DNA of 64,000 nt from Laetiporus sulphureus 93-53 (GCF_001632365.1 NW_024468521.1:62001-126000), one strand, 5' to 3'. Shown: positions 24,173-39,433, counted from the first letter of the stretch. Notes: a model not told the origin generated them from the letters alone. Made by a program: numbers and translations.

Positions 24173-25188
24173 GATGGGGCCGCAAGTGGGTCCAATGTGA
24201 GGTATGCGTATGGACCGCGGTCGGACAGCAAGTTATGCAGAAGCAGACCCTCTATAACGACATTCTCGGGGCCCCGTGAGCAGTGAACCGTGACTAGCTT
24301 TGGCAATGTCTGACACCCGCGGGGGTTCTTCGGGAGCATTGGGCTGATTACATTGATGCCGGCCTTTGTCAGCGGTGGCGTCGCATCTCGTTCAGGCGGA
24401 TACTCGGCACGCCATTCCGAGGCCAGTAAGCTCTATTGGTGCAGGCAGCTGCAGCAAACAGCAAGCGCAGACAGAGGACGATCAAGTGAGTGTCAAGGTA
24501 TCAGGTGCGAGGATTCCCTGCAATGCACGGGTACCGATGCATCGAAGAAGGCAGGTTCGACTCTGCATCACAGACGAGACGGCACGCTGCGGATTGGCGC
24601 TTAAAGATTCGGAATCGTTTCGGTAGGTGGCCGTCGCACACATTTTGTGTGTCGGCCATCTCTATGCATTCTTGCTGAATGTTTTTTGATCCATATTGAC
24701 TGTGTGACTTCACAACAGAATGAGATAGAGCGCGCATTTTACAACCGAGACGCATTCGGCTGGACGTGATGTTCTGCCTTTTGGCGCGATGAAGTCATTC
24801 CTTCTGCTGCGACAATTGCAAACACAGTCAATAGCTGCAGGGATCGTAAACATATTGCGTATGGGTGAGTTTGTCCCAGCGGATTGCTTGCACTGTGTCT
24901 ATGTTGCGGAGAACGGGCGGATGCTAGCGCACAAGAACATGCAGATGCCACCGAAGCCCTGTCACATATTTCTGCGCCGGAACCGAAGAGACGCAATGGA
25001 ACCATTCTTGTGCTTTGCTCCGTGCACTTTCCCAGGTCGAAAAGGTCCTCACTCGCTTTCATTTGTCAAGTAGGCAAGGCTAAACTCCATCCACTCCTCG
25101 GACATGCTCTCGACGGACTAATCTCGGGTCGCTGTCGTCGGTATTGCCGAGGGGGAAGAGATTGCATCGGCATCTCAGCTGTTGCAGC
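24173..25188. other. Intergenic region upstream of oxidoreductase and GH1 genes
   Basis: About 1 kb between divergent starts. Short open frames on both strands overlap one another and show no similarity or splice pattern; none is called. Confidence 0.5.
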
Positions 25189-25197
25189 TATATAAAA
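25189..25197 (+). promoter_or_regulatory. TATA box of the GH1 beta-glucosidase gene
   Basis: TATATAAAA lies about 55 nt before the ATG, a normal distance for a fungal TATA promoter with a short leader. Confidence 0.6.
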
Positions 25198-25250
25198 CAC
25201 CGTTGATGCGGCACGATAACTGTACGACCTGTTGAATCCTACCCGCCACC

Positions 25251-27932
<2,682 letters not shown>

Positions 27933-28257
27933 TGGTCAATGGCCACCGTTGATGAACCCCGTTCTTGGAATGTGCTGATATCGACGGTCAATGAGAACTC
28001 CCCTCCTCTTCCCTATCTCCGTATATGCACCCTGTAAATTATATCGCCGAACATCGCTGTTATTTACGCTGTAACCGCGTTGACCGAAGTCCGCCGCACC
28101 TATCACCGACGAGGAGGGCCAGGGACAAGGCGGCTAGCGTGGTGACCAGTAGGAGTGCGTGCAGAGGGGTGATCGGGGTCAAAGTGCCGTAGAGGTCCTC
28201 TGGCTTGTATAATCGAACGCCTTAGTAGCTCACGCCGAGCACTCCCGACTTCGTACC
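27933..28257. other. Intergenic region
   Basis: 3' region of the GH1 gene and promoter of the ERT1-like gene. No clear element seen. Confidence 0.45.
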
Positions 28258-30147
28258 ATGTCTAGCTTTGCGAACGATCCGGGCCACGCCGATAATGCCA
28301 CCCCTCCTGATTCTGCCGCAACCGACTCTGTCCTCCAGCATCACCTCGAGGGCAGCACGAACGGCGAACACGAAAGCGACGGCCCCGGGAAAAAGAAAAA
28401 GGGCCCAAAACGCCGAAAGGTCAATCATGCCTGCCTCTACTGTCGTCGCAGCCATATGACCTGTGATGAAGGCCGCCCATGTCAACGTTGGTGAGTTAAC
28501 CAGCCCATGCTATGCTGGTGGAGGCACGGGTCCAGGTACTTAGCCGCCGCCTACCCGCCTGCAGCATCAAACGCGAGATAGGGCACCTTTGTCACGACGA
28601 ACGGCGCTCCTCCACTAAGGACAAAACCCCCACTGCGAGCAGCGCGATACAGAACCCCCCGGTCGAGGTCGCAAGAGCGTTACCTGGCAAGCTGCTTTTG
28701 TTCCAAGCCATCGCGATGAGCGCTTGACAATCTTTGCCCAATCATGATATTCTCAGGGACGTCGCAGTACGGCTCGTCGACGATGCCCCCGACACTGAAC
28801 CCGGCCTGGCCCGGACTGGGCATGAGCATGGCGCAGGGCGCGTTCCTGTATCAACCAGAGGCCCTCAACGAGTTCTCTGTTCTCTCGTACGTCATCACTA
28901 TCGTCACACCACTCGCGGGGACTGAAATGTGCCTCGCATAGCGACTTCCTCGAATCGCTAGACGAGAGTTCATTTTTCAATCAACCTACTGCTGTCGCGC
29001 CCAGTCTGATGTCCCCGACTCCCTACACGAGTTCAGTATCGCTGGGTGTAGACAACCCATACATCCCCTCTTCGCAGCCGTCTGGCTCTACCGATGCTGC
29101 TCCTCCTGCGCCAGAGAAACCACCAGAGGAGCCAGCCCCTGTCGTCCTCCCCGCGGCCACGAAGACGGAGAAGTTCTTCCTCACGGCTGCTGACCAGGCC
29201 TCCGGCTCCCGTAACGAACGTCTCAACATGGTCATCCGGAGTAAATACGAAGCAGGCCTGTTAAAGCCCTATAATTACGTCAAGGGCTACGCGCGTTTAT
29301 CCCGCTGGATGGACAGGAAGTGCGTTACCTATCAATGAGTTAGTGATTCCTAGCTGATCACTGGTTGGCCAGTGTCTCGCTTGAATCGAAACAAAAAATT
29401 CTGCAGCCACTGTCGGTCCTCCGGCCGAAATTCAGAGTGAGATTCCGGCTTCGGTCATTTTCCTGCTCTAACCTTGCTGGTATAGGCGATCGCTCAATCG
29501 GAATCTTTGACAGATATTGTAGGCATATATGTTGATGAGGCGTGTCATTATATTCGAAGCTGACGACCTGTATAGGATCTCGTGTTCATCGAGGAAGCAT
29601 TTGAGCGACTATTGCTAGACTATGACAGAGTCTTCTCTGCGATGGCTATCCCGGCTTGCTTGTGGCGCCGCACAGGGGAAATCTACAAGGCCAATCGAGA
29701 ATTTGCCGAGCTGGTCGGTGTAGATGGGTTCATGCTGCGTGACGTGAGTTCTGTTGTCGTTTGGTTTGAGAGTGGCGCTTGAAGGATGCTTATGCAGGGT
29801 CGCTTGTGCATATATGAACTTATGGCTGAGGACTCCGCCGTTAATTACTGGGAGGTGCGCGTCAGCATCGTTACTTACGCTGCCAGACTCTCACGTTTGC
29901 GTCTACGATTATTCAGAAATATGGCAACGTAGCATTCGACTCGAATCAGAAAGCTGTTCTCACTTCCTGCGTTCTTCGTTATAAGCCGCTCCTGCCTTCC
30001 TCTGGATCATCGACTCCTGCAAAGGGCAAAAACAAGCAGACACTCCCGAACGAAGAAGGATTTATCAGCTGTTGCTTCTCATTTACCATTCGCAGGGATC
30101 CTTATGGTATCCCCACTTTAATCGTGGGCAACTTCATCAAGTGCTAG
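28258..30147 (+). CDS. ERT1: Zn2Cys6-PAS transcription factor, ERT1/AcuK-like regulator of gluconeogenesis
   Basis: Members of this family (Ert1 in yeast, AcuK/AcuM in Aspergillus) activate genes for growth on acetate, ethanol and other non-fermentable carbon. The N terminus is disordered with a basic run GKKKKGPKRRKVNHA leading into the binuclear zinc cluster ACLYCRRSHMTCDEGRPCQR, whose last cysteines follow across an intron (CIKREIGHLCHDE), giving the six cysteines. A Pro/Ser-rich middle ends at about 29150. Then come EKFFLTAADQASGSRNERLN, VIRSKYEAGLLKPYNYVKGY, and after introns the PAS-like part DLVFIEEAFERLLLDYDRVF, PACLWRRTGEIYKANREFAE, LVGVDGF, CIYELMAEDSAVNYWE, and the closing CCFSFTIRRDPYGIPTLIVG. 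At least seven introns. Start at 28258; stop at 30145-30147. The acetyl-CoA synthetase gene at 56894 is a typical kind of target. Confidence 0.9.
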
Positions 30148-30643
30148 CCTCAAGCTTTCTCTGTTGTGTTTCTTTTTGATTAGATGTGTTGGAGGTGGCT
30201 GTAACGCTGTCGTTGATGACGGCGCACACTTGTGTCAGACTATGCGATAGGGCTAGCTCTCCGTATGTATTGTAAAGTAGTGCACAGTATTATCAGGCCC
30301 GTTAAGTGCATGTTGCGTCCTTCGTTCGTTGAGCGAGACATTCTTAGTGATTCTCCCCAAGGATCTTTCGAGTACGTTGTGGCGCACCGCTTCGATCAGC
30401 CGAACCATCACGAAAGATGGCCAACACATAACCTGCCCCTCGTTTCATCTCACTTCTCGCTGCATTCACTTCTGTCATCGACATCCTGTGTTGATAGGGT
30501 CAACACCGCATTGAAAGCGCTGCTAGCACGGCGGCAATCACATCCTAGCTGCGGGGATCCGACAAACAGTCGTTGCCTCTAAACGGATGCCTGGCGCCCT
30601 GAAGTGAAGCTATCTCCCTTTCACGGCCGAGAGCCAGTAGCGC
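30148..30643. other. Intergenic region
   Basis: Promoter region of the phospholipase C gene. Open frames at 30232-30582 and 30329-30514 are overlapping and without similarity. Confidence 0.45.
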
Positions 30644-33600
30644 ATGCAGTACCGTTCGACGACATCCTTAGCAGCGGGCAGTTTCGAGGTCAAACAAACG
30701 GAAGTGCCTTCGCCTCCTGCACGCGGGCGTACACAGGCCGCTGCTGATGCCGAGAGCAATTCAAGTCAGGAATCCCTTTTCCTCGATACGCGCTCAGTCC
30801 TGATAACTGTATAGGCATTGGGGGTTCTATCCTGCGCAAGCTGCAAGGAGTGAAGGACGCATCTGCTCAGATTGCCCGTGCGCGCAGCTTCAAGCGCTAT
30901 CGTTCTGCGTCCAGAGGCCCAAGTACGGCGGATGGACCTTGGGCGATGGCGCCGGAGACCTCTCTGTCGGGATTGTCCGTTGGCGGAGGCAGGGATTCAG
31001 AACAGTGGGCTTCCGAGGTGCGTTCGGTGCGGCCGTCGGTATTCCATAGCAACAGCGAGCCTGTGTGGCCTGTGGCTATTGAAGACAGAACACCTGCAGC
31101 ACCCCAGCTCGTGCCTGCAATGAGCGCGTCACCCGAACCGGACCCGACTGTTCTTACCGTTGAGCAGCGATGTGCTTCGTCCACCGCAGAACAGCCTACG
31201 AAGGAAGAGCCCGCTTCGCCAGTGGCGCAGGACTCGTCCATGCTGGACGTTGTGGTGCCGCAATTGTTGCAACAGGGCGTGCCGATGCTCAAAGTCTCGG
31301 CGAAGAAGCAGAAACGGTACATCTTCAAGCTCGATCCGGACCAGGGCCAGATCGTTTGGGAATCAAAGAAACACAGGATCAGTACGTGGCGAGCTTCTTG
31401 TGCGGATCGGATAGCTTGTGCTGATGCGCGATATTACGCAGTCCCTATTGAGAACATAAAGGAGCTTCGAGAAGGCGCCGACGCGCGCTACTATCGCGAG
31501 CAGTTTCAGCTATCGCCGTCGTTCGAGGACCGGTGGCTCACGATTGTCTACGTGCTCGATGGGAGGTACAAGACGCTGCATTTAATTGCAGGCACGCGTG
31601 ACGTCTTTCAAATGTGGGACATCACCCTGCGCCGGCTCTATGCCATCAGGCAGAAATTGATGAGCGGCCTCGGCCACGCCGACATTCGTCAGGCTGTCTG
31701 GGAGAAGCAGTTTTGGCGCAGTGCAGCTGGCGAGGTTGCTGAAGGTGCAGACAATAAACTTGACTTTGAGGAAGTCGAGCGCATGTGCAGGCGACTGAAT
31801 ATCAGCCCATCGAGAGAGGACTTGATGATACGCTTCAAGGTATACACTTGTTGTCTCATGTGCGACATGTGTATGTTGACTACGATACGGGGAATAGCAA
31901 GCCGACACCCACAACAGAGGATATCTTGATTTTTCCGACTTTCAGCGCTTCGTGAAGGCACTGAAGGCGCGTCCAGAGGTCGATAGTCTCTACTGGAGGC
32001 TAGCATCGGACGGTGGAGGTGCGATCACCTTCGAAGCCTTCGAGCGATTCATGCGTACCTCGCAGAAGGTGGGTTCTTACCGATGCAGCTTTCCTCGAAC
32101 CAGAGTTATCAACTGCGCACATTTTAGTTTGATCAAAGCGAGGCGGAGCTACAACGCATATTCCTCCGTTACGCCTCGTCTTCATTTACAGTAGGATATT
32201 CTTCCGCACCTTCATCTCCGCAGCAGGATATACTCGATCTTGGCGTGCAGTCTTCGTCTCAGACAGAGATCAACGCACTTTCGACGACATCACCAGAAGC
32301 CGACGGATATTCGCCTCCCTCCTCGATCGCCCCTACATATTCTACCAGCTCGACATCTTTCTTGACCGTCGAGACTGCCGCGATGACTCTCAAGGGCTTC
32401 ACCACCTTCCTGCTGTCTACTGACAACTCGGCATTTGTGGACCAACACGGGAAGATCTATCACGACATGACGCGCCCCCTACCTGAGTACTATGTCTCGT
32501 CCTCTCACAACACGTATTTAGTAGGGCATCAACTTGTCGGAGAGAGCACCATCGAGGGCTACATTCGAGCACTCTTGCACAGCTGTAGGAGCGTTGAACG
32601 TCAGTACTGAATTGCCGGGTGCAAATATCCGCAGGCACTGATTGACTCATCATTGTAGTTGATATCTATGACGGAGACGTCGAACCAGTGATCTATCACG
32701 GCAGGACGCTTACCACTAAGGTTGCTCTACGCGATACGTGTGCTGCTATTAACAAGTATGCGTTCGTCTCGTCTCCCTACCCGATCGTCATCTCCGCCGA
32801 GATACATTGTTCCTTGCACCAGCAAGACATGATCGCCAGCATCATGCGCAAGGAGTTTGGGGATGCACTCATTAATGCTCCTATTGACGGACGACCGCGG
32901 GTTGATGTGCTGCCGAGCCCAGAAGACCTGAAGGGTCGGGTGCTGCTCAAGGTGCGCTCGGAATGAATTTTACCATTCACTTTCCTTGACACGTTGGTTT
33001 CCGTTTGCACAGGCGAAGAATCTGTATGTCTCCGAAAGCGACGCGTTGCAAGAGAAAGAGGTGGTCGTGGATACCGAATCCTCATCTACAGACACCTCTG
33101 CTTCCGACATGGACCCAGGGGATGAACTCAAGCAAGGACGGCGAACGGCACGAGAGAATGAGGCGGACGTCATCAAAGGTGCTTTGCTCACGCATACTGC
33201 CATCTTGCACTGAAGATAGAGATCTGACTCGCCTACACAGACCTGAAGTCCGAGTTCCGCAAGGCGCGCAACGTCCTAGGCCGCGTGCGGTCACCTCGCC
33301 GGGAACTGACTCGAGCGCTGTCTCTCTCGCCACAGGGTGATGTCCTCGACATGTCCATGCCCCGCCAGCCGGCGCAGAAGGTGAAGATGTCATTCGCGCT
33401 CGTTGCATTGCTGGTGTACACCGTCGGCGTGAAGTGTCGCGGGCTGAATAAGAAGGAGATCTACGCGCCGGAGCACATGTTCTCGCTGTCAGAGAAGACG
33501 GCGAACCGGATGATGCGCCAGGGCATGATGGACCTGATCAAACACAACCGCACGCATCTTGTGAGGATCTATCCTAAGGGCACGCGGATTGGCTCGACGA

Positions 33601-34484
33601 ACTTTGAGCCGCATCGGTACTGGTCTGCTGGTGCGCAGTTGGTAGCGATCAACTGGCAGACTTTTGGTGTGTTGGCCAGCTGCTGAGCAGTTTCTTGCGT
33701 GCATGACTGATGCTTAACCTGGTAGATTTGGGATATATGATCAATCGTGCGATGTTCCAGCGCAACGGTCGTGCGGGATACGTGTTGAAACCTCTGGCCT
33801 TGCGAAATGCGGACAAGCAACTACTGAGCAAGCGAACGAACTATTCTCTTGAAGTCACGGTGCGTGCCAGAATCGAGCTCGTTGAAGCAATATTGACGCA
33901 GCTTACTTCGTTCAGATCATTTCTGCACAACAGCTCCCGCGACAGAAAGACAGTTTGGGTCGGGAGATCGTGGACCGGTCCACCCTCGATCCGTTTGTGG
34001 AGGTATCAGTGCACGTCCCCGACTGGACACACGCCCCCTATCAGTCTCAAGGCTCTGCTGCCTCTCGGCCCCAATCTCCCTCGCGCGACGTGCCGTCTTC
34101 CGCATCTGCGAGCACCTCGCAGCCTGCAGCGATCTCCGCACGGACGGTCACCTGCCGCACAGGCGTGATCAGGAACAACGGGTTCAATCCTGTCTGGGAG
34201 CAGCACCTCAGTCTGCCGTTCGACCTCGTTGGCGATATGCGCGATTTGGTATTCGTACGGTTTGCGGTGATGCATGATGGTGCGCTAGAGGACGAGCCAC
34301 TTGCGGTGTATTGCGCCAGCTTGGGGAGCCTCAATATGGGTGCGACACTTCTCGTGATCAATTTCCTTCAGGATTTAACCATGGTTGTTTTTCAGGATAT
34401 CGCCACCTTCCGCTTCACGATGCCCAGCTGTCGCAATATCTGTTCTCTACGCTCTTCGTCAGACTTGAGATCCGCGATCGTTGA
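30644..34484 (+). CDS. PLC1: Phosphoinositide-specific phospholipase C
   Basis: PI-PLC splits PIP2 into diacylglycerol and inositol trisphosphate at the plasma membrane. Domains in order: a disordered N terminus (exon 1 starts MQYRSTTSLAAG and joins GGSILRKLQGVKD across a 50-nt intron); a PH domain (PMLKVSAKKQKRYIFKLD to QMWDITLRRLYAI); EF-hand-like region (WEKQFW to KALKARPEVD; its loop DTHNRGYLDFSD lacks canonical calcium ligands); the X box with first catalytic His in YYVSSSHNTYLVGHQL, SVELDIYDGD, and second His in VISAEIHCSLHQQDM; an acidic X-Y linker; the Y box (KVKMSFALVALLVYTVGVK, FSLSEKTANRMM, RIYPKGTRIGSTNFEPHRYW, GAQLVAINWQTFDLGYMINR, FQRNGRAGYVLKP); and a C2 domain (SLEVTIISAQQLPRQKDSLG, TLDPFVEVSVHVPDW, GFNPVWEQ) ending GYRHLPLHDAQLSQYLF. 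Core catalytic residues are intact. About ten introns. Confidence 0.93.
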
Positions 34485-35005
34485 TCTCGACTGATGGCAG
34501 AGTGACTTGGTTTCTCGCTTCTGCATCTGTACCTTCGCATTATCCTATCCTCGCGATTTTTAACATCTTCACTAATTATATTCCACATCCATGTATCATC
34601 TGGCTTTGGATTCGCCGACTCATTCCACTGCTCTCCTCACTAACACATTTGACGTTATCTCTCATCTCCATCCTCAATTCACTTTCGCATCTCACACGCA
34701 ATCATCTGCAGATATAAACATACATACATCAAGTGCTCCCTTCATATCATGTATCAGACCCTAAACTCCATCACTTAAGCATATAAGCCCAAGGAAACAG
34801 CATAACGAACAACGTGTACATCGCTCCAGATGGTATAGTGCAATTTATACAGGCGGCCAAGCGGTATACAGTGACGATATGACGAGTGTGGTAGCAAGAG
34901 AGGAAATCAAGAAGAGCGATCGATGGTGATAGCACGCATAGAGAGTATAGAAGGTGATCAGATCGACAGGCGTCATACATAGTGGACTATCTCATGAACA
35001 AGCCG
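34485..35005. other. Convergent 3' region
   Basis: Pyrimidine-rich sequence (about 34500-34780) between the PLC stop and the end of the next minus-strand gene; no gene seen. Confidence 0.5.
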
Positions 35006-35878
35006 TCACTTCGGAGGGGGAGACGGAGGTCCTGCGTTCACGGAACCAATGAGAGCAATTGCCTACCAGTGCGAGGGGGACGTACCAAAGAGCCCCATAC
35101 GAGGTGGTGCAGCATGCTCCGGCAGTGGAGAAGCAGAGGTACCAACCATCGGCTGTGGTGACAATAAGGCATTTGCTAAGATCCAGTGGCAAAGCGGTAT
35201 TAGAATATTAGCAGACAATCAGTAGTCAGTCACACACGCTTCCACTGCGCCCATGCAGGTAGATTCGGAGTCGGAGGTGCAGGTGCGGGCGGTGGCGCGG
35301 ACGGAGGCGGACCCAGGGCTTTTGCCTTGGCCTTCTGGCGGCGTTCCTGTCGCACATTTACTACACGCCATGCCGGACGGGCAGGACCGTCACCAAGAAC
35401 ACTTGAAGGCGGCGGCGGTGCAGGGGAGGGCATACGAGGAGGCTCTTCAGGTGAGGGCTATAGATGAAATGGCGGGATTAGCGGGATGAGACGCGATCGA
35501 GCTCAGGACACTCACCGCTGGTCTCCAATCGGCAGTATACTCCCCACCCGCGCCATGCTTTGACTTGACACTCATAAGCTCAGCTATTTCACTGATGGAC
35601 ACGATGTGGGATCGATTTTCGTGGAATGAGCTGAGATTAGCGTGAGTGTAAAGAGGATCGGATGAACGCACTATTGCAACGCCCTTCGCTCATCACGCAA
35701 CTTGCCTACTTCCGCCAGGAGTATGCGCACTTCATTGGCCAACGCCTTGCTGAAGTCATTCAGATACCTACAATCCGACACGAGGGAGGCGGGGCGCTGT
35801 GAGCTGATCCACGCTCGACAAGAATGCCTCTCAAGCGCACTTGGGCGTGGCAGCGGGATTGCCCTTTGATGATGACAT
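35006..35878 (-). CDS. Proline-rich protein with N-terminal coiled coil, unknown function
   Basis: Not recognised. Joining exons at good splice sites gives one open frame of about 200 residues: MSSSKGNPAATPK (35878) joins across an intron to YLNDFSKALANEVRILLAEV and GKLRDERRALQ, a strongly amphipathic coiled-coil stretch. This continues into EIAELMSVKSKHGAGGEYTA and DWRPAPSPEEPPRM. The rest is Pro/Ala-rich (SAPPPAPAPPTPNLPAWAQW), then SPQPMVGTSASPLPEHAAPP and GLFGPPSPPPK at the stop (35006-35008). Five introns of about 55-80 nt; the second coding exon carries the coiled coil. The pattern of one folded helix plus a proline-rich tail suggests an adaptor or scaffolding protein, but this is inference from composition only. 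Confidence 0.68.
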
Positions 35879-36156
35879 TCTCAAAGATATCGGATATGCA
35901 AGTCTGTAAGGGGAGAGTTGGGGTCTGAACAGTGCAATCCTGAGTCTGAGTCAAAACAAGAGAGTTACAGCGTGAGCGGAATAGGGTCGGAGGCAACACG
36001 AGGCGCTCTCAGACTCCATGTTCCGGATGGAGGGTGCCATCTCGTTCAATGGCTCAGCTGCCAGTGCCGAAAATCGTTCGTCTTGCCACCTAAATCCAGG
36101 CGAATTACAACAACCAGCCTGAAAAAGACAAAGTTGACACCAAGCAAAATAAAATG

Positions 36157-36253
36157 CTGCCCCAGTGAGGCTCGAACTCACGACCTTCCGATTTAAGAAA
36201 TTACCGATTGAATAATAACAGTCGGACGCTGTAACCAACTCAGCCATGGGGCA
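36157..36253 (-). tRNA. tRNA-Asn(GTT) with a 23-nt intron
   Basis: Reading the minus strand from 36253: acceptor TGCCCCA pairs fully with TGGGGCA; D arm GCTGAGTTGGTTACAGC; anticodon stem TCCGA/TCGGA with loop CTGTTAA (anticodon GTT) once a 23-nt AT-rich intron after position 37 is removed; variable loop AGGTC; T arm GTGAG-TTCGAGC-CTCAC. The mature length is 74 nt with discriminator G. The body closely resembles other fungal tRNA-Asn. The intron sits at the canonical position next to the anticodon. Confidence 0.93.
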
Positions 36254-36489
36254 CTAATCACTTTACACATAGCAAATAGTAATATTATATCCACAATTAT
36301 CAACAAATCAATAATATTCCACCCCTCATGGGGGGACAAAAGTATATCTCCAAGGGAGACGAGCTCGAATGGATAAATAATACATCACTGGCTACAGCCT
36401 AGCGGATTATTTGATTGACTTCCTAAGAGTACAGTCTAGGATACTAACGAGTAAGTTAGTCAATAAAAAAGTCGATGTCCAGTCCATTC

Positions 36490-38974
36490 CTACTGCTTTG
36501 CAGAGGTGTCAGACGCTTCCTGCTTCTCGGCCAATTTCTCGAGAGTCAAACTCCATTCAACGACTCTCGGATGCGCCTTGACCTAATCGCTCAATTTAGC
36601 AGCCATCTGGGAGGTACTTCACACTGCTCATTACCTTCTTCGGATCAAAGCCGACAACCTGCAGACCATCAAGAGAGGCAGCACGGGAGAGAGCGACATA
36701 ACTTTGGCCTGCGAACACAAAGGAAGCGTCAGTATGTGCTGCAAGCGAGGGGGAATTGACCCTCACCTTTCTCGAAGACGCGGCCCAGGTCTATCTTAAC
36801 ACGCTGAATGGTCTGCCCTTGGCTCTTGTGTATCGACATCGCCCAGGCGAGAATCAAGGGGACCTAGAAGGTGGTTGATAAACCGTCCTCATCTCACTCC
36901 GACCATTCAGAAAACGGTCATACCTGCACACGTCGGGCAAGCAGCTTGCCCTCATTGTTCTCGACTCGGAACTCTTCTCTTCCGATGAGGACGATCTCTG
37001 TTCCATGGGCGGTGCGGAACTCTACGAGGGGGAATAGCTCTTCGTCTTTTGCTACGCTCTTGTTCTTGATACCCCCATTACTGGGAGACGCAGCTGACGC
37101 AGGCTTCGCCGATGTATTGCCCTTTACCTCATGGCTCACAGGTGGGGCCGCGAGGTTTTCTTTGTTTTCCACCTTAGGCTCAACACAAAGTCCCACCGGC
37201 GTTCTCCCGTCAGGTCCCACCTGCACATTCCGTACGAATCCACCGCCCTTTGTGTTGCTGGTGAGCGACTCCTGCGACGACGACCTCGGCTTCTTCCCCG
37301 TGCTCGCACCCAGGACACCATCCATGCCCACAGACGCACCGCACGCCGCCGTCGAGAAGAACCCGAGCACGCGCCCGACGCAGCCATTCACGAGGCGCTC
37401 ATCGACGTTCTTGATGAGCATCACCTGCGCATCCGACTTGAGCACAAGCTCAACCGGGGCGACCATTTGTTCCAGCATCCGCGGGTTGCTACCCGAGTCT
37501 CGCGCAGCATATTTGCGCATGGGCCCGGACAGCCGCGCAAGGCGCCCATTGTTGGCGCTGTCGACCTGCGCACGGAGCGGGTACAGTTCAGTGGGCAGGA
37601 GGCCGGTGGGTGTGGGCGGGAGGGGACGAGAGAGGGAGGAGAAGGTGCGCTGGGCGGAGGGCGAGATCGTGCCGCGGCGAAGCTCATTCAGGAGGGAGAC
37701 AAATTCTGGAGGGTGTCAGCTAAGGCGGAGGTCGTGAGGATGCAAGCAACTCACGATTGTCTGTTTGTCGGTAGACCTTGGTGAGCATGACGGTCTGCTC
37801 AATGCATCGTTTCCACGCCTCGCACTCAAAGGCAAAAAATGGTTCTGCACCAGACTTTGTCACAGGCGGGAGTTGGAAGAAGTCGCCCGTAATCACGAGC
37901 TGTGGGTGTCAGACATTAGGTAACGGATGCATGAGTAAACATCAGAATCTTACCTGGATGCCACCAAACGGCCGGTCCGTTTTCTTGTGCAGTCTGTCTG
38001 CAAGAGTCGCCAACAGCTCAAACAGCTGGCCATCAACCATGGAGACTGGGAATGAGTTAGCATCTGGTTTAGGAGCGGCGTCCGATTATTCAAATGAACT
38101 ACCTTCGTCAATGATGAGCACCTTCGTTGTTTTCCAACGCTGATGAGCCGGTCTGCATGTCTTGATGCAGCTTATTTGCCTTTCGATGTTGGTCATACTG
38201 GGTGTGACCGCTCCCCAAGAGTGAATGGTCATACCTGCAGGAACATGATTAACGATTGAACGTGAATGCCGAACGGTGATTGCAAGAAGCAAAGACAGAG
38301 AAGTAGCCCCACCGACGGCGTCTCGCAATCATGTATGAAAGTTTTCGCATATTGTGAAGATGTGAGCAGGATGGCATACGAAGACACTACCCGTTTGAGT
38401 TTCAAGATATCTGAACGTCTATGAAAGTGGCCCGAGGTCTTCCATCTGAAATCATCGGATGTGAAAGCATTCGCTGTCCATGGGATAACACAACTTGGAC
38501 ATGAGAAATGGAAAGACCCTCAAGCAACATACCTCCTATATTCGACGCGGCCATCCCTGTGCTCGCCGTTACGGAGATAACCTCTGGCTTCTTCGCATGT
38601 TTCTTTCGGAGCGCCGCAATTATTGCACGTAATAGCAGGGACTTTCCTGTACCTGTAGTAATGATATATCATACGTGGCAGCCGGACAGCCACAGAAGCC
38701 ACGCACCAGCGGCTCCAGTGAAGAACACATTCTTCCCCTCATCTACCACCATCCTCATAACGACCCTCTGCTCATCGTTCAAAGCTACTGAACCCCGATT
38801 TCCACGGTCATCCTTCGGGCTGCCAGAAACGGGTACTTGGGGCGAGAAGAATGCATCGAGCGTGGTGCGAGGTCGCTTTGCGTCTTTGACTCGGTCGTCT
38901 GATGCGCTCCCGGTGGACTTGCGTTTATTGCTATTGGTCGTCGCTGCAATGGAGAGCGTAGTGGCGCGAGCCAT
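36490..38974 (-). CDS. PIF1: PIF1-family 5'-to-3' DNA helicase
   Basis: Pif1 helicases unwind G-quadruplexes and RNA-DNA hybrids and maintain telomeres and mitochondrial DNA. The start [20 protein letters not shown] (38974) is rich in Thr/Arg and could carry an organelle signal; [10 protein letters not shown] resembles a PCNA-type box. Helicase motifs: [20 protein letters not shown] (Q-like), Walker [15 protein letters not shown] split by an intron between Gly and Thr, [22 protein letters not shown], Walker [18 protein letters not shown] (the Pif1 signature), [44 protein letters not shown], and near the end [17 protein letters not shown] and [20 protein letters not shown]. About 100 residues of low-complexity sequence, rich in Ser, Lys and Gly, interrupt the C-terminal part at about 37000-37360. 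The last exon ends [10 protein letters not shown] at 36490. An upstream in-frame Met at 39019 is possible. Confidence 0.93.
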
Positions 38975-39433
38975 ATGTCTCGCTTTGGGAAGAGGCTTCG
39001 TATGGAAGCGCTTCCGCACGCGGTCTCGCGTCGCGTTTTTAAACTGTCGCGTTTGTCACGTGTCCGTTGTGGCTGCGGACGTCCGTCTGTATTGAGCTTT
39101 TATACGAAATCCTCAGCGTACTTGGCTCCTACAGGCGGAACTGGCATGCTGAGAAAGATATTATGGACTCGGGTGGCAAAGCATCATGATTCATCTCCGT
39201 TGTAGGGTAGCTGTGAATCCTTAACGGGTTGAAACGCGGTCACGGTATTCGAAGTGTTCTGGGTCCATGTGCGGACCCAGAACACTCCGTTCCGACGTCA
39301 CACGGAATATGCGAATCCGAGCCGCCCGTTCTCTGTTATTTCCACACGGCACAGCAAGTGTACTGTTCTATGCTCTGCGGCCTCAACAGCTGACATAAAC
39401 TGCCTGCAGCCTGTCTTTGATCATCATCTCACC
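38975..39433. other. Divergent promoter region, PIF1 / MIC10, with a perfect hairpin
   Basis: About 460 bp between divergent starts. Apart from the 14-bp inverted repeat at 39253-39286, no motif is obvious. Confidence 0.5.
39253..39286. repeat. Perfect 14-bp inverted repeat with 6-nt loop
   Basis: Left arm AGTGTTCTGGGTCC (39253-39266), loop ATGTGC, right arm GGACCCAGAACACT (39273-39286). It sits midway in a divergent promoter and could be an operator-like palindrome, a cruciform, or an RNA stem in the MIC10 leader. Confidence 0.8.
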
